Positions 31,522 through 39,339 of a stretch of DNA of 39,339 nt are shown here, piece after piece. The stretch spans positions 1 through 39,339 of the forward strand of contig JAFDWG010000004.1 in the NCBI GenBank assembly GCA_018268605.1, written 5' to 3'. The notes beneath the pieces are model-generated. The model saw only the letters and a list, made by a program, of their open reading frames with translations. It was not told the DNA's origin and made no database searches. Position 1 is the first letter of the stretch, and every line of letters starts with the position of its first letter. The translations under genes and the position numbers were made by a program. This DNA comes from Actinomycetota bacterium. Its GTDB lineage: Bacteria > Actinomycetota > Thermoleophilia > Solirubrobacterales > 70-9.

Positions 31522-32001
31522 CTAGGGAGCCTGGTCGAGCTCGGGCGCGGGTTCTTCCTCGCGCCCTGCCAGACGGTCGCGGCCGCGCTGGACGGCTGCG
31601 AGGAACTTCTGCAGGTTGACTTCCAAGGTATTGAGGATCTCGTCGGCGTAGTCCTCGGCGCCGAGGCGGATTTCGCGCTCACGGTTGCGGGCGTCCTCGA
31701 CGATCTCGTCGGCGGCGCGCTCGGCCTGTTTGGTGACCTCCTCGTCGGAGATCAGGCGGGCCTGCTGCTCGCGCGCCTCGCGGACGATGCGCTCGGCCTC
31801 GCGTTTGGCCTCCGCCAGCATCTCCTGGCGCTCCTTGACGATCCAACGCGCCTGCTTGATCTCCTCGGGGATCGTCGCGCGCATCTGATCGAGGAGGTCG
31901 TAGATCTCCTCGCGGTCGACGCGCACCTGATCCGTCAGCGGGACGGGGCGCGCGTTGTGAACTACGTCGTCAAGTTTGTCGATGAGGACCAGTACGTCCA
32001 T
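31522..32001 (-). CDS. SepIVA-like coiled-coil division protein
   Basis: A 159-residue, almost entirely coiled-coil protein (MDVLVLIDKLDDVVHNARPV at the N terminus, then long Glu/Arg/Ala heptads, IVREAREQQARLISDEEVTK). It resembles the DivIVA-like SepIVA group of actinobacteria, which acts at the septum and cell pole. In mycobacteria sepIVA is also adjacent to a DUF177 gene. It converges on yceD, leaving an 89-bp gap with no clear terminator. Confidence 0.8.
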   Translation of the reverse strand: MDVLVLIDKLDDVVHNARPVPLTDQVRVDREEIYDLLDQMRATIPEEIKQARWIVKERQEMLAEAKREAERIVREAREQQARLISDEEVTKQAERAADEIVEDARNREREIRLGAEDYADEILNTLEVNLQKFLAAVQRGRDRLAGREEEPAPELDQAP

Positions 32002-32133
32002 AAGCGGTTCGTAAGCCTACGTGTATGCGGGGGTTTTGGCCAAGAAAGAGTATGCCTGGGCGAATTTGCAAGGAGATGCCCAGGAAGGGACGAGCGCAAA
32101 CACCCTACCTTGCGGACCGGTCGCCGGTTCGGA

Positions 32134-32630
<497 letters not shown>

Positions 32631-32634
<4 letters not shown>

Positions 32635-33176
32635 TCGTCCTCCAGCGCGTAGATCGATACGTCCGCGGCCCCGTAGCGACGCTGCCGCAGCCGCTCCAGC
32701 GAGGCGATCGCGAGCGGGCGACGAGCGCCGCTCTCGACCACGGCGCGGCCGCCGGGGGCCAGCACGCCGGAGAGGTGCGTGTCCAATTGCCGGGCCACGA
32801 GGTCGGCGAGTTTATAGGGAGCATCGACGAAGACGAGGTCGTACCGGCCCCCGTCTGGGCGGTCGTTCGCGGCGAGCCAGGCCTCCGCGTCGGCCCGCAC
32901 CAGCTCGGCGCGGTCCCGCAGTCCCAGGCGCTCGACGTTGCCGAGGGCCGGGCGCGTGTCGCGGTCGACCAGGGTCGCGCGGGCGGCGCCCCGGGAGAGC
33001 GCCTCGATCGCCAGGGCGCCCGTGCCGCAGTAGAGATCGAGGACCGTCGCGCCCTCCACCCGCCCCCCGAGGCTGGAGAAGACGGCCTCGCGGACCCGCT
33101 CGGAGGTCGGTCGCACCTTCCACCCGCGCGGCGCGACCAGCTGCTGGCCCTTCAGCTCTCCGGCGATCACTCGCAT
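32631..33176 (-). CDS. rsmD: 16S rRNA (guanine966-N2)-methyltransferase RsmD
   Basis: A 181-residue RsmD. N-terminal MRVIAGELKGQQLVAPRGWK leads to PTSERVREAVFSSL, then motif I LDLYCGTGALAIEALSRGA, and the catalytic DAPY (the NPPY-type motif IV). ATG 33176 was chosen as the first family-matching start, 13 bp after the recG stop. A 13-codon longer frame upstream overlaps recG and is not conserved. Confidence 0.93.
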
Positions 33177-33189
33177 GTCGTCTCCGACA

Positions 33190-35340
33190 TCAAAGCGGGA
33201 TCGGGTCGGCGGCACCGGTGCCGAAGCGGCGGCGGGCAGCCTCGAGCAAGGGCCCGAGCTCCGGCGCCTCCAGCGAGCCGTGCTCGGCCGATAGCCGCAC
33301 CACCTCGTCTTTGGCCTCGATCAGGAGCGCCTCGTCCTCCGGAAGCTGGGCGACGGTGAAGCGGGCGATGCCGCTCTGGCGGGTCCCCAGGATCTCCCCT
33401 TCGCCGCGCAGCAGCAGATCGACCTCGGCGAGCCGGAATCCGTCACTCGTCTCCTCCACGGCGGCCAGGCGCCGCTCCGCCATCCCCCCCGCGTCCCCGG
33501 CGAAGAGCAGGCACTGTGAGGGATGCTCGCCGCGCCCGACCCGCCCGCGCAGCTGGTGGAGCTGAGAGACGCCGAAGCGCTCGGCTCCCTCGATCAGCAT
33601 CATCGTCGCGTTCGGCACGTCGATCCCGACCTCGATCACCGTCGTCGCCACCAGCACGTCGGTCTCGCCCTCGGCGAAGGCGCGCATCGCCTCCCCCTTC
33701 TCGTTCGGGTGCATCTGCCCGTGGAGGAGCCCCACGCGGAAGTCGCGTAACGGCCCGCGCCGCAGCCGCTCGGCCTCCTCCCCGGCTGCCTTGCCCCGGA
33801 GCTTCTCGGAGACCTCGACCAAGGGGCAGACGACGAACGCCTGGCGCCCCTCGGCGAGGCGCTCGCGCAGGAACTCGTAGGCGACCTCGCGCTCATCCTC
33901 GCCGACCACCCGCGTCATCACCGGTTTCCGACCCGCCGGCAGGTTGTGGAGCGCGGTCGTGTCGAGGTCCCCGTAGGCGGTCAGGGACAGGGTCCGCGGG
34001 ATCGGCGTCGCCGTCATGTGGAGGACGTGCGGGGCCATCCCCTCGACGCCCTTGGAGTCGAGGGCGCGCCGCTGCTCGACGCCGAAGCGGTGCTGCTCGT
34101 CGACCACGCAGAGGCCGAGGCGTGCGAAGCGCACCGTCGGCTCGATCAGCGCGTGCGTCCCCAAGATCAGCCCCAGCTCGCCACTGGCGAGCTGGTTCAG
34201 GGCCTGTCGACGAACGCGAGCGGGCGTCGCTCCCGTCAGCAGCGCAAACGGAACGGCCTCGGCGGCCAAGAGCCGCCCGAGCGTGATCGCGTGCTGCTCG
34301 GCCAGCGTTTCGGTCGGCGCCATCAGGGCCGCCTGGTGGCCGGCTTCGAGCGCCCGCAACATCGCGTAGACGGCGACCACGGTCTTACCGGAGCCGACCT
34401 CGCCCATCAGGAGGCGCTGCATCGGCTCGCCCGAGTCGAGATCGCGGTCGATCTCGGCGAAAGCAGCTCGCTGGTCCTTCGTCGGCGCGAAGGGAAGCGA
34501 GGCGATCCAGCACTCGACCATCTCCCCCGGTCTGCCGAAGCGCGGCGCCGGGCGAGCGCGGCGGTGGGACGTTTTGCGCGTCGCGAGCAGCGCTTGATGG
34601 AGGAAGAGCTCTTCGAAACCGAGGCGCCGCCGGGCTTCCTCGAGCTGCCCGGGCGAGTCGGGGAAGTGGGCAGCGCGGATCGCCGACCCGACGGAGCCGA
34701 GCCCCTTCCTGACCTGGATCTCGACCGGCAGCCCCTCGATCGCATTGGGGGCGAGCTTCACCGCCTGCTCGGCCCATTCACGGATCTTCTTGGGCGCCAG
34801 GTCCTCGGTCGCCGGATGGACCGGGACGAACGAGCCGGAGCGCTCCTCGCCGGGCTCGTCGACCTCGCTCGCCCGCGCGACCAGCTCCCACTCCTGCACC
34901 GCCAGGCCTTTCGGGCTCCGCCTCCCGGTGATCAGGACCCGCGCCCCCTTTTCGAGTTTCCCGCTGACCCACGGCTGGTTGAACCAGGTCGCCCGCACCG
35001 AGTCCGATTCGTCGCCCACCCTGACCCCGACCATCGTCAGCTTCCCGCGCCGGAAGGGGCGCGGGGGGTTGCCCATCACCTCGACCAGCACGGTGCCCGT
35101 TTCGCCCGCGCCGAGCGTCTCCAACAGCCGGATCTGGCGATCGCGGTGGGAGTGCGGGAAGCGATAGAGGAGGTCGCCGACCGTGCCGATCCCGGCGCTC
35201 CGGGCCGCCTCGGCCAGCTTCGGCCCGACCCGGTCGAGCGCCTCGAGGCCCGCCTCGAGGACGCTCGGCCGCGGCCAGTGCACCGGCGCCGCGCGCAACT
35301 CGGCCCGCGTCGGCTCACCCGCTCCGGCGAAGCCGCGCAC
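33190..35340 (-). CDS. recG: ATP-dependent DNA helicase RecG
   Basis: A 716-residue RecG, which remodels stalled replication forks and Holliday junctions. It has an N-terminal wedge/OB region, then helicase core motifs: Walker A MGEVGSGKTVVA, TPTETLAEQH, DEQHRFGV (motif II), TATPIPRTL, and the C-terminal ATTVIEVGIDVPNA, with QLRGRVGRG. The start is uncertain. GTG 35340 lies 3 bp after the fakA-like stop; a GTG at 35367 overlaps it. It heads the recG-rsmD-coaD unit. Confidence 0.95.
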   Translation of the reverse strand: MRGFAGAGEPTRAELRAAPVHWPRPSVLEAGLEALDRVGPKLAEAARSAGIGTVGDLLYRFPHSHRDRQIRLLETLGAGETGTVLVEVMGNPPRPFRRGKLTMVGVRVGDESDSVRATWFNQPWVSGKLEKGARVLITGRRSPKGLAVQEWELVARASEVDEPGEERSGSFVPVHPATEDLAPKKIREWAEQAVKLAPNAIEGLPVEIQVRKGLGSVGSAIRAAHFPDSPGQLEEARRRLGFEELFLHQALLATRKTSHRRARPAPRFGRPGEMVECWIASLPFAPTKDQRAAFAEIDRDLDSGEPMQRLLMGEVGSGKTVVAVYAMLRALEAGHQAALMAPTETLAEQHAITLGRLLAAEAVPFALLTGATPARVRRQALNQLASGELGLILGTHALIEPTVRFARLGLCVVDEQHRFGVEQRRALDSKGVEGMAPHVLHMTATPIPRTLSLTAYGDLDTTALHNLPAGRKPVMTRVVGEDEREVAYEFLRERLAEGRQAFVVCPLVEVSEKLRGKAAGEEAERLRRGPLRDFRVGLLHGQMHPNEKGEAMRAFAEGETDVLVATTVIEVGIDVPNATMMLIEGAERFGVSQLHQLRGRVGRGEHPSQCLLFAGDAGGMAERRLAAVEETSDGFRLAEVDLLLRGEGEILGTRQSGIARFTVAQLPEDEALLIEAKDEVVRLSAEHGSLEAPELGPLLEAARRRFGTGAADPIPL

Positions 35341-35342
35341 CG

Positions 35343-36989
35343 CTATTGCGCCGCGAGCAGCCACCACCAGCTGGGCTGGCCTCCCTCGTGCTTCTCGAGC
35401 TCGACACCCTCGGGGACGTGGGCGTCCACCTGGTCGAGCGGCAGCGGCGCCTCGGCGCCGCCGATCACGGTGACGATCTCCGCCTCGCCGTCGGCGGCGA
35501 GCAGCTCGATCGTCGCCTCCAGCGTCGACCCCGCCCCGCCCCAGGCGACGATCTCGCCCTCGACGAAGCCGACCGCGTCGCCGCGCTTGAAGCGTCCCTG
35601 GGCGTCGTCGCGGGCCGCCGGGGCGACGCCGCCGGTCGCCACGTCATCGAGCGCCGCTTCGACCCGCGCCGCGTTCTCGTCCAGCGCCGCACCCGGATCG
35701 AGCTCCACCAGCGCCAGCAGGCTCGCCTGCTGGGACTTGGCCGGGACCACGCGGGCGGGCTTCTCGGAGAGCTCGCAGGCGCGCTCGGCGGCCATGATCA
35801 CGTTCGAGGAGCTCGGCAGGACGAGGATTTCCTCGGCCCCCGCACCATGGATCCCGGCGAGGAGCTCGGAAGTCGAGGGGTTCAGCGTCTCACCCCCCGG
35901 CACCACATCGGCGCCGAGCTCGGCGAAGAGGCGTTCGAGCCCCTTGCCGGCCGCCACCGCGACGACGCCGGTCCGCCCCGTCCCCAGACGAGCGTCGCGT
36001 TCGGCAACCTGCTGGCGCATGTCGGCGATGTCGACGTTGCCAACCTCGCCGACGCCGTCGAAGAGCCCCATCGCCGTCTCGGGCGCGTCGGTATGGACGT
36101 GCACCTTCAGCGTCGCTTCGTCGCCGACCACCAGGACCGAGTCGCCGAGCGCCTCCAGGCGCGGCAGGATCGCCCGGTCGTCGAGCCCCTCGCCGGAGAC
36201 GATGAAGTTGGTGCAGTACCGGTAACGGCTGTCCTCGTGGTGGGGCCGGGTCAGCTTCGGCGGCTCGTGGTGGGCGACCTCGGGCAGCTCCGCCCCGTCG
36301 CCCTTCAGTCCGGCGACCACCCCGGCGAGGATCAGCACCAGGCCGTGGCCGCCTGCGTCGACGACGCCCGATTCGCGCAGCACCGCGAGCTGCTCGGGCG
36401 TCCGCGCCACCGCCCGCTCGCCATCGGCGATCGCCCGCTCCAACACCTCGGCGAGGATCGCGTCCTGCTGCTCTTCGGAGACGTCGGCGCCGAGCCGCTG
36501 TTTGTCGGCGGAGAGGTGGGCGAGCTGGCGGGTCAGCGAGTGGGCCATCTCGCGGAAGACGGTGAGCATCGTCCCCTCGGCCGGCTCGCGGACCGAGTCA
36601 TAGGCGGCGTCGGCGGCCGAGGCGAAGGCGGCGGCGACCAGCAGCGGGTCGACCAGCTCCCCGGGACGTGAGGCGAGCTCCTCGGCGGCGCCGCGGACGA
36701 TCTGGGACAGGATCACGCCGGAGTTCCCGCGCGCGCCCATCAGGGCGGCCCGCGCCAGCGTCTGGACGAGAACCGTGCGCCCGACCTCGTCGTCGCCGTC
36801 GACCCCGGACTCGTCGACCCGGTCGAGCTCATCGAGCACCGCGCGCAGCGTCATCGCCATGTTGTCGCCCGTGTCGCCGTCGGCGACCGGGAACACGTTC
36901 AGGTCGTTCACCTCCTGGCGCCGGGACTCGAGCGAGGCCAGAGCGGAGCTGACGACCCGCCTGAAGCGGGCAATCGATGGATCGGGCAT
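35343..36989 (-). CDS. DAK2/DegV-type fatty acid kinase-like protein (FakA/YloV)
   Basis: A 548-residue protein of the FakA/YloV family. The N-terminal DAK2 domain has LNVFPVADGDTGDNMAMTLR and the GARGNSGVILSQI nucleotide-binding region. The DegV-like C-terminal half follows from about residue 300. Family members phosphorylate exogenous fatty acids with a FakB partner; no fakB is visible nearby. It is followed by recG in the same direction, as in many actinobacteria and firmicutes. ATG 36989 is used; the ribosome-binding site is weak. Confidence 0.92.
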   Translation of the reverse strand: MPDPSIARFRRVVSSALASLESRRQEVNDLNVFPVADGDTGDNMAMTLRAVLDELDRVDESGVDGDDEVGRTVLVQTLARAALMGARGNSGVILSQIVRGAAEELASRPGELVDPLLVAAAFASAADAAYDSVREPAEGTMLTVFREMAHSLTRQLAHLSADKQRLGADVSEEQQDAILAEVLERAIADGERAVARTPEQLAVLRESGVVDAGGHGLVLILAGVVAGLKGDGAELPEVAHHEPPKLTRPHHEDSRYRYCTNFIVSGEGLDDRAILPRLEALGDSVLVVGDEATLKVHVHTDAPETAMGLFDGVGEVGNVDIADMRQQVAERDARLGTGRTGVVAVAAGKGLERLFAELGADVVPGGETLNPSTSELLAGIHGAGAEEILVLPSSSNVIMAAERACELSEKPARVVPAKSQQASLLALVELDPGAALDENAARVEAALDDVATGGVAPAARDDAQGRFKRGDAVGFVEGEIVAWGGAGSTLEATIELLAADGEAEIVTVIGGAEAPLPLDQVDAHVPEGVELEKHEGGQPSWWWLLAAQ

Positions 36990-37105
36990 TCGGCCTAAAA
37001 GCTAGCCACTGGGGGCGACGGCCGCCGTTGCGCACGATTCGAGAAGACAGCTGCCGACCGATTACGTACAGTCGCCGCCGCCGCAGTTATCGGTACCTTC
37101 ACCGT

Positions 37106-37123
37106 CTCCACCCTCGGGTGGAG
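37106..37123. other. stable hairpin in the intergenic region upstream of the MMPL gene
   Basis: CTCCACC-CTCG-GGTGGAG forms a 7-bp stem with a CTCG tetraloop. It lies in the 245-bp gap (36990-37234) between the divergent fakA-like and MMPL genes. No other gene is visible in the gap. A purine-rich ribosome-binding site (GGAAGGAG) precedes the MMPL start. Hairpin function is unknown. Confidence 0.45.
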
Positions 37124-37234
37124 GACGATCCACCATCAATTTCCCCCCACGGGCCGATGAAAGGCCCCAGGAGCCGCCCTAGTCTCGTCCCAAAGCTCGG
37201 GCGCCACGAGTACCCCAGTCACGGAAGGAGACAC

Positions 37235-39339
37235 ATGCGCCGCTTTGCCACATGGACCACCGGACACCGGAAGACGGTGATCCTGGGCTGGATCGCCGCC
37301 CTGATCGTGATCGGGGGGATCGCCGGCAACGTCGGCTCCGACTTCTCGGAAGAATTCAAACTTCCGTCGTCCGATTCCACCGAAGCCTACGAACTGCTCG
37401 AAGACAGCTTCCCGCAGCAGTCCGGCGGCACCGCCACGATCGTCTTCAAGGCCGACGAAGGGGTCGATTCCCCGGCGGTCAAGAAGAAGATGGAAGGCGT
37501 CTTCAAGCAGGTGGAAGGCGAACCGCACGTCTCCGAAGTCGCCAGCCCTTACGGCGAAACCGGCGGCGCCGCGGCGATCTCCAAGGACGGCAAGATCGCC
37601 TACGCGACGATCCAGTACGACGTCGCCGGCAACAAGCTGAACAAGGACAGCACCAAAAGGATCATCAAGGACGCGCAGGGGGCGAGCGGCGAAGGCCTCG
37701 AAGTGGCGCTGGGCGGGCAGCCGGTCGAAGAAGCAAAGGAACAGACCGGCGATTCCTCCTTCGCGATCGGCCTGCTGGCGGCGATCATCATCCTCCTGCT
37801 CGCCTTCGGCTCCGTCGTCGCGATGGGTCTTCCGATCATCACCGCGCTGTTGGCCCTCGGCGTCGGCCTCAGCCTGGTGACCCTCGGAACCTGGATCTTC
37901 GACACGGCGGAATTCGCGCCGGTGCTGGCGCTGATGATCGGGCTCGGGGTCGGGATCGACTACGCGCTCTTCATCGTCACCCGCTTCCGCAACAACCTCG
38001 ACGAGGGCTTCGAGCCGCGTGAGGCGGCGGTCAACGCGGTCGACACCGCGGGGCGCGCGGTCCTCTTCGCCGGGACGACGGTGATCATCGCCCTGATGGG
38101 GATGTTCCTCTTGAACATCACCTTCCTCTACGGCGTCGCCGTGGCGGCCGGGCTGTCGGTCCTGCTGACGATGATCGCCGCCCTGACGCTGCTGCCCGCG
38201 CTCCTGACCTGGGTCGGCCACCGGATCAACAAATGGAAGATCCCGGGGCTCTCGGCAGGCCGAAACACGATGCGCGAAGACACCAAGTGGTACGCCTGGA
38301 GCCGTTGGATCCAGAAGCGGCCGTGGATCGCCGCGATCGTCTCCGGCGGCGTCCTGCTGCTCCTCTGCGTCCCCACTCTCACCCTGCGCCTCGGGGTCAA
38401 CGACGCAGGCACGAACCCGAAGGGCGAAACGACGCGGGAAGCGTACGACTTCCTCGCCGAAGGTTTCGGGCCTGGCTTCAACGGGCCCTTCACGGCGGTG
38501 GCGAAGCTGCCCAAGGGTGAAACTGCGGGCATCGAAGATCTCTGCTCGACGTTGAAGCAGGAAGAAGGAATCGCGTCGGTTACCGCAGTCACCTTCAACA
38601 AGAGCAAAACCGTCGGTCTCTGCCAGGCGTACCCCACCACCGCGCCGCAAAGTGCTGACACGACCGACACCCTCGATCACATTCGCAATGACGTGATCCC
38701 ACCGATCGAGTCGAAAACGGGAGCGGTCCTGCACATGGGCGGCATCACCGCCGTCTTCGAGGACTTCGGCGACGCGATCTCCGAAAAGCTGCCCCTCTAT
38801 ATCGGTGTGGTGATCCTGCTCTCGGCGATCCTGCTGATGGCGGTGTTCCGGTCGGTGCTGGTGCCGCTGAAGGCGATCGTGATGAACCTGCTGTCGATCG
38901 GCGCCGCCTTCGGCATCGTCGTCGCGGTGTTCCAGCACGGTTGGGGGGCGAGCATCATCGGAGTCGAAGACACCGGCCCGATCATCGCCTTCTTCCCGAT
39001 ATTCCTGTTCTCGATCGTCTTCGGGCTCTCGATGGACTACGAGGTGTTCCTGATGTCCCGCATCCACGAGGAGTGGGAGCGCGACAAGGACGCGACCGAG
39101 GCCGTCACCCGCGGCCTGGCCCTCACCGGCCGGGTGATCACGGCGGCGGCGGCGATCATGATCACGGTGTTCGCCTCGTTCATGCTGACCGACGAACGGA
39201 TCACCAAACTGTTCGGGCTCGGGCTCGCCTCGGCGGTCCTGGTCGACGCCCTGATCATCAGGTCGATCCTGGTCCCGGCGATCATGCAGATCTTCGGCAA
39301 GTCCGCCTGGTGGATGCCCGAGTGGCTCTCGAAGATCCT
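37235..39339 (+). CDS. MMPL/RND-family membrane transporter (3' end beyond window)
   Basis: Partial coding region, 701 codons visible, open to the right edge. The architecture is an MMPL exporter: first transmembrane helix (KTVILGWIAALIVIGGIAGN), a periplasmic loop to about residue 165, a membrane block with GLGVGIDYALFIVTRF (Asp-Tyr proton-relay motif), a second loop, and a second membrane block with VFGLSMDYEVFLMSRIHEEW. Members move lipids, siderophores or drugs. ATG 37235 has GGAAGGAG 5 nt upstream. By my count, glutamate codons are GAA 28 times and GAG 11 times, unlike the GAG-dominant neighbours. Confidence 0.92.
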   Translation, partial: MRRFATWTTGHRKTVILGWIAALIVIGGIAGNVGSDFSEEFKLPSSDSTEAYELLEDSFPQQSGGTATIVFKADEGVDSPAVKKKMEGVFKQVEGEPHVSEVASPYGETGGAAAISKDGKIAYATIQYDVAGNKLNKDSTKRIIKDAQGASGEGLEVALGGQPVEEAKEQTGDSSFAIGLLAAIIILLLAFGSVVAMGLPIITALLALGVGLSLVTLGTWIFDTAEFAPVLALMIGLGVGIDYALFIVTRFRNNLDEGFEPREAAVNAVDTAGRAVLFAGTTVIIALMGMFLLNITFLYGVAVAAGLSVLLTMIAALTLLPALLTWVGHRINKWKIPGLSAGRNTMREDTKWYAWSRWIQKRPWIAAIVSGGVLLLLCVPTLTLRLGVNDAGTNPKGETTREAYDFLAEGFGPGFNGPFTAVAKLPKGETAGIEDLCSTLKQEEGIASVTAVTFNKSKTVGLCQAYPTTAPQSADTTDTLDHIRNDVIPPIESKTGAVLHMGGITAVFEDFGDAISEKLPLYIGVVILLSAILLMAVFRSVLVPLKAIVMNLLSIGAAFGIVVAVFQHGWGASIIGVEDTGPIIAFFPIFLFSIVFGLSMDYEVFLMSRIHEEWERDKDATEAVTRGLALTGRVITAAAAIMITVFASFMLTDERITKLFGLGLASAVLVDALIIRSILVPAIMQIFGKSAWWMPEWLSKI

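Noticed and set aside
37136..39067. 643-codon minus frame opposite the MMPL gene
   Set aside because: Composition is Arg/Asp/His-rich shadow; the + strand frame has membrane helices and MMPL motifs.

Overview
The window is high-GC chromosomal DNA. Gene content points to an actinobacterium, probably a deep branch such as Thermoleophilia/Solirubrobacterales (inference from protein style, not a database match). It shows GC-rich third codon positions, a wax ester synthase/DGAT, a SepIVA-like coiled-coil protein next to a DUF177 protein, and a class I signal peptidase pair beside rplS. Almost all housekeeping genes lie on the minus strand in tightly packed, often overlapping operons.

Left flank (1-5455): an alpha/beta hydrolase (+) converges on a minus-strand run of comM-dprA-thiD-ilvD. 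Element (about 5456-15977): a 10,520-bp insertion splits comM two residues before its Walker B motif. The junctions can be read to the base. Both carry the same 2-bp core (TG on +), and joining the flanks restores an uninterrupted 497-codon comM. A large serine recombinase sits at the right end, 15 bp from the crossover. The element carries a P27-type terminase small subunit and several phage-like small or structural-like genes. No terminase large subunit, portal, capsid, lysis or replication gene was recognised. This suggests a phage satellite or a decayed prophage. Its central cargo is a PD-(D/E)XK-like nuclease convergent with an overlapping GHKL-ATPase/STAS-like (DUF4325) pair, beside small membrane-anchored proteins. 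I regard this cargo as a candidate anti-phage or element-maintenance module.

Right flank (15978-37000): the rest of comM, yraN (+, unusually convergent with and overlapping rnhB), then, in transcription order on the minus strand: fakA-like, recG, rsmD, coaD, sepIVA-like; methyltransferase, rpmF, plsX, acpP, rnc, smc; WS/DGAT, ftsY, ffh, rpsP, khpA, trmD, rplS, two lepB genes, rnhB. These serve translation and protein export, lipid precursor synthesis, and chromosome and cell-division functions. The SMC protein is only about 793 residues and shows no hinge. Last, an MMPL-family exporter (+) runs off the right edge.

Other unusual structure: a 90-bp intergenic repeat present in two inverted copies 25 kb apart; two related operator-like palindromes and a 17-bp direct repeat inside the element; a probable CTG start for one lepB; and a long acidic tail on ribosomal protein L19. 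No rRNA, tRNA, CRISPR array or classical IS was seen.
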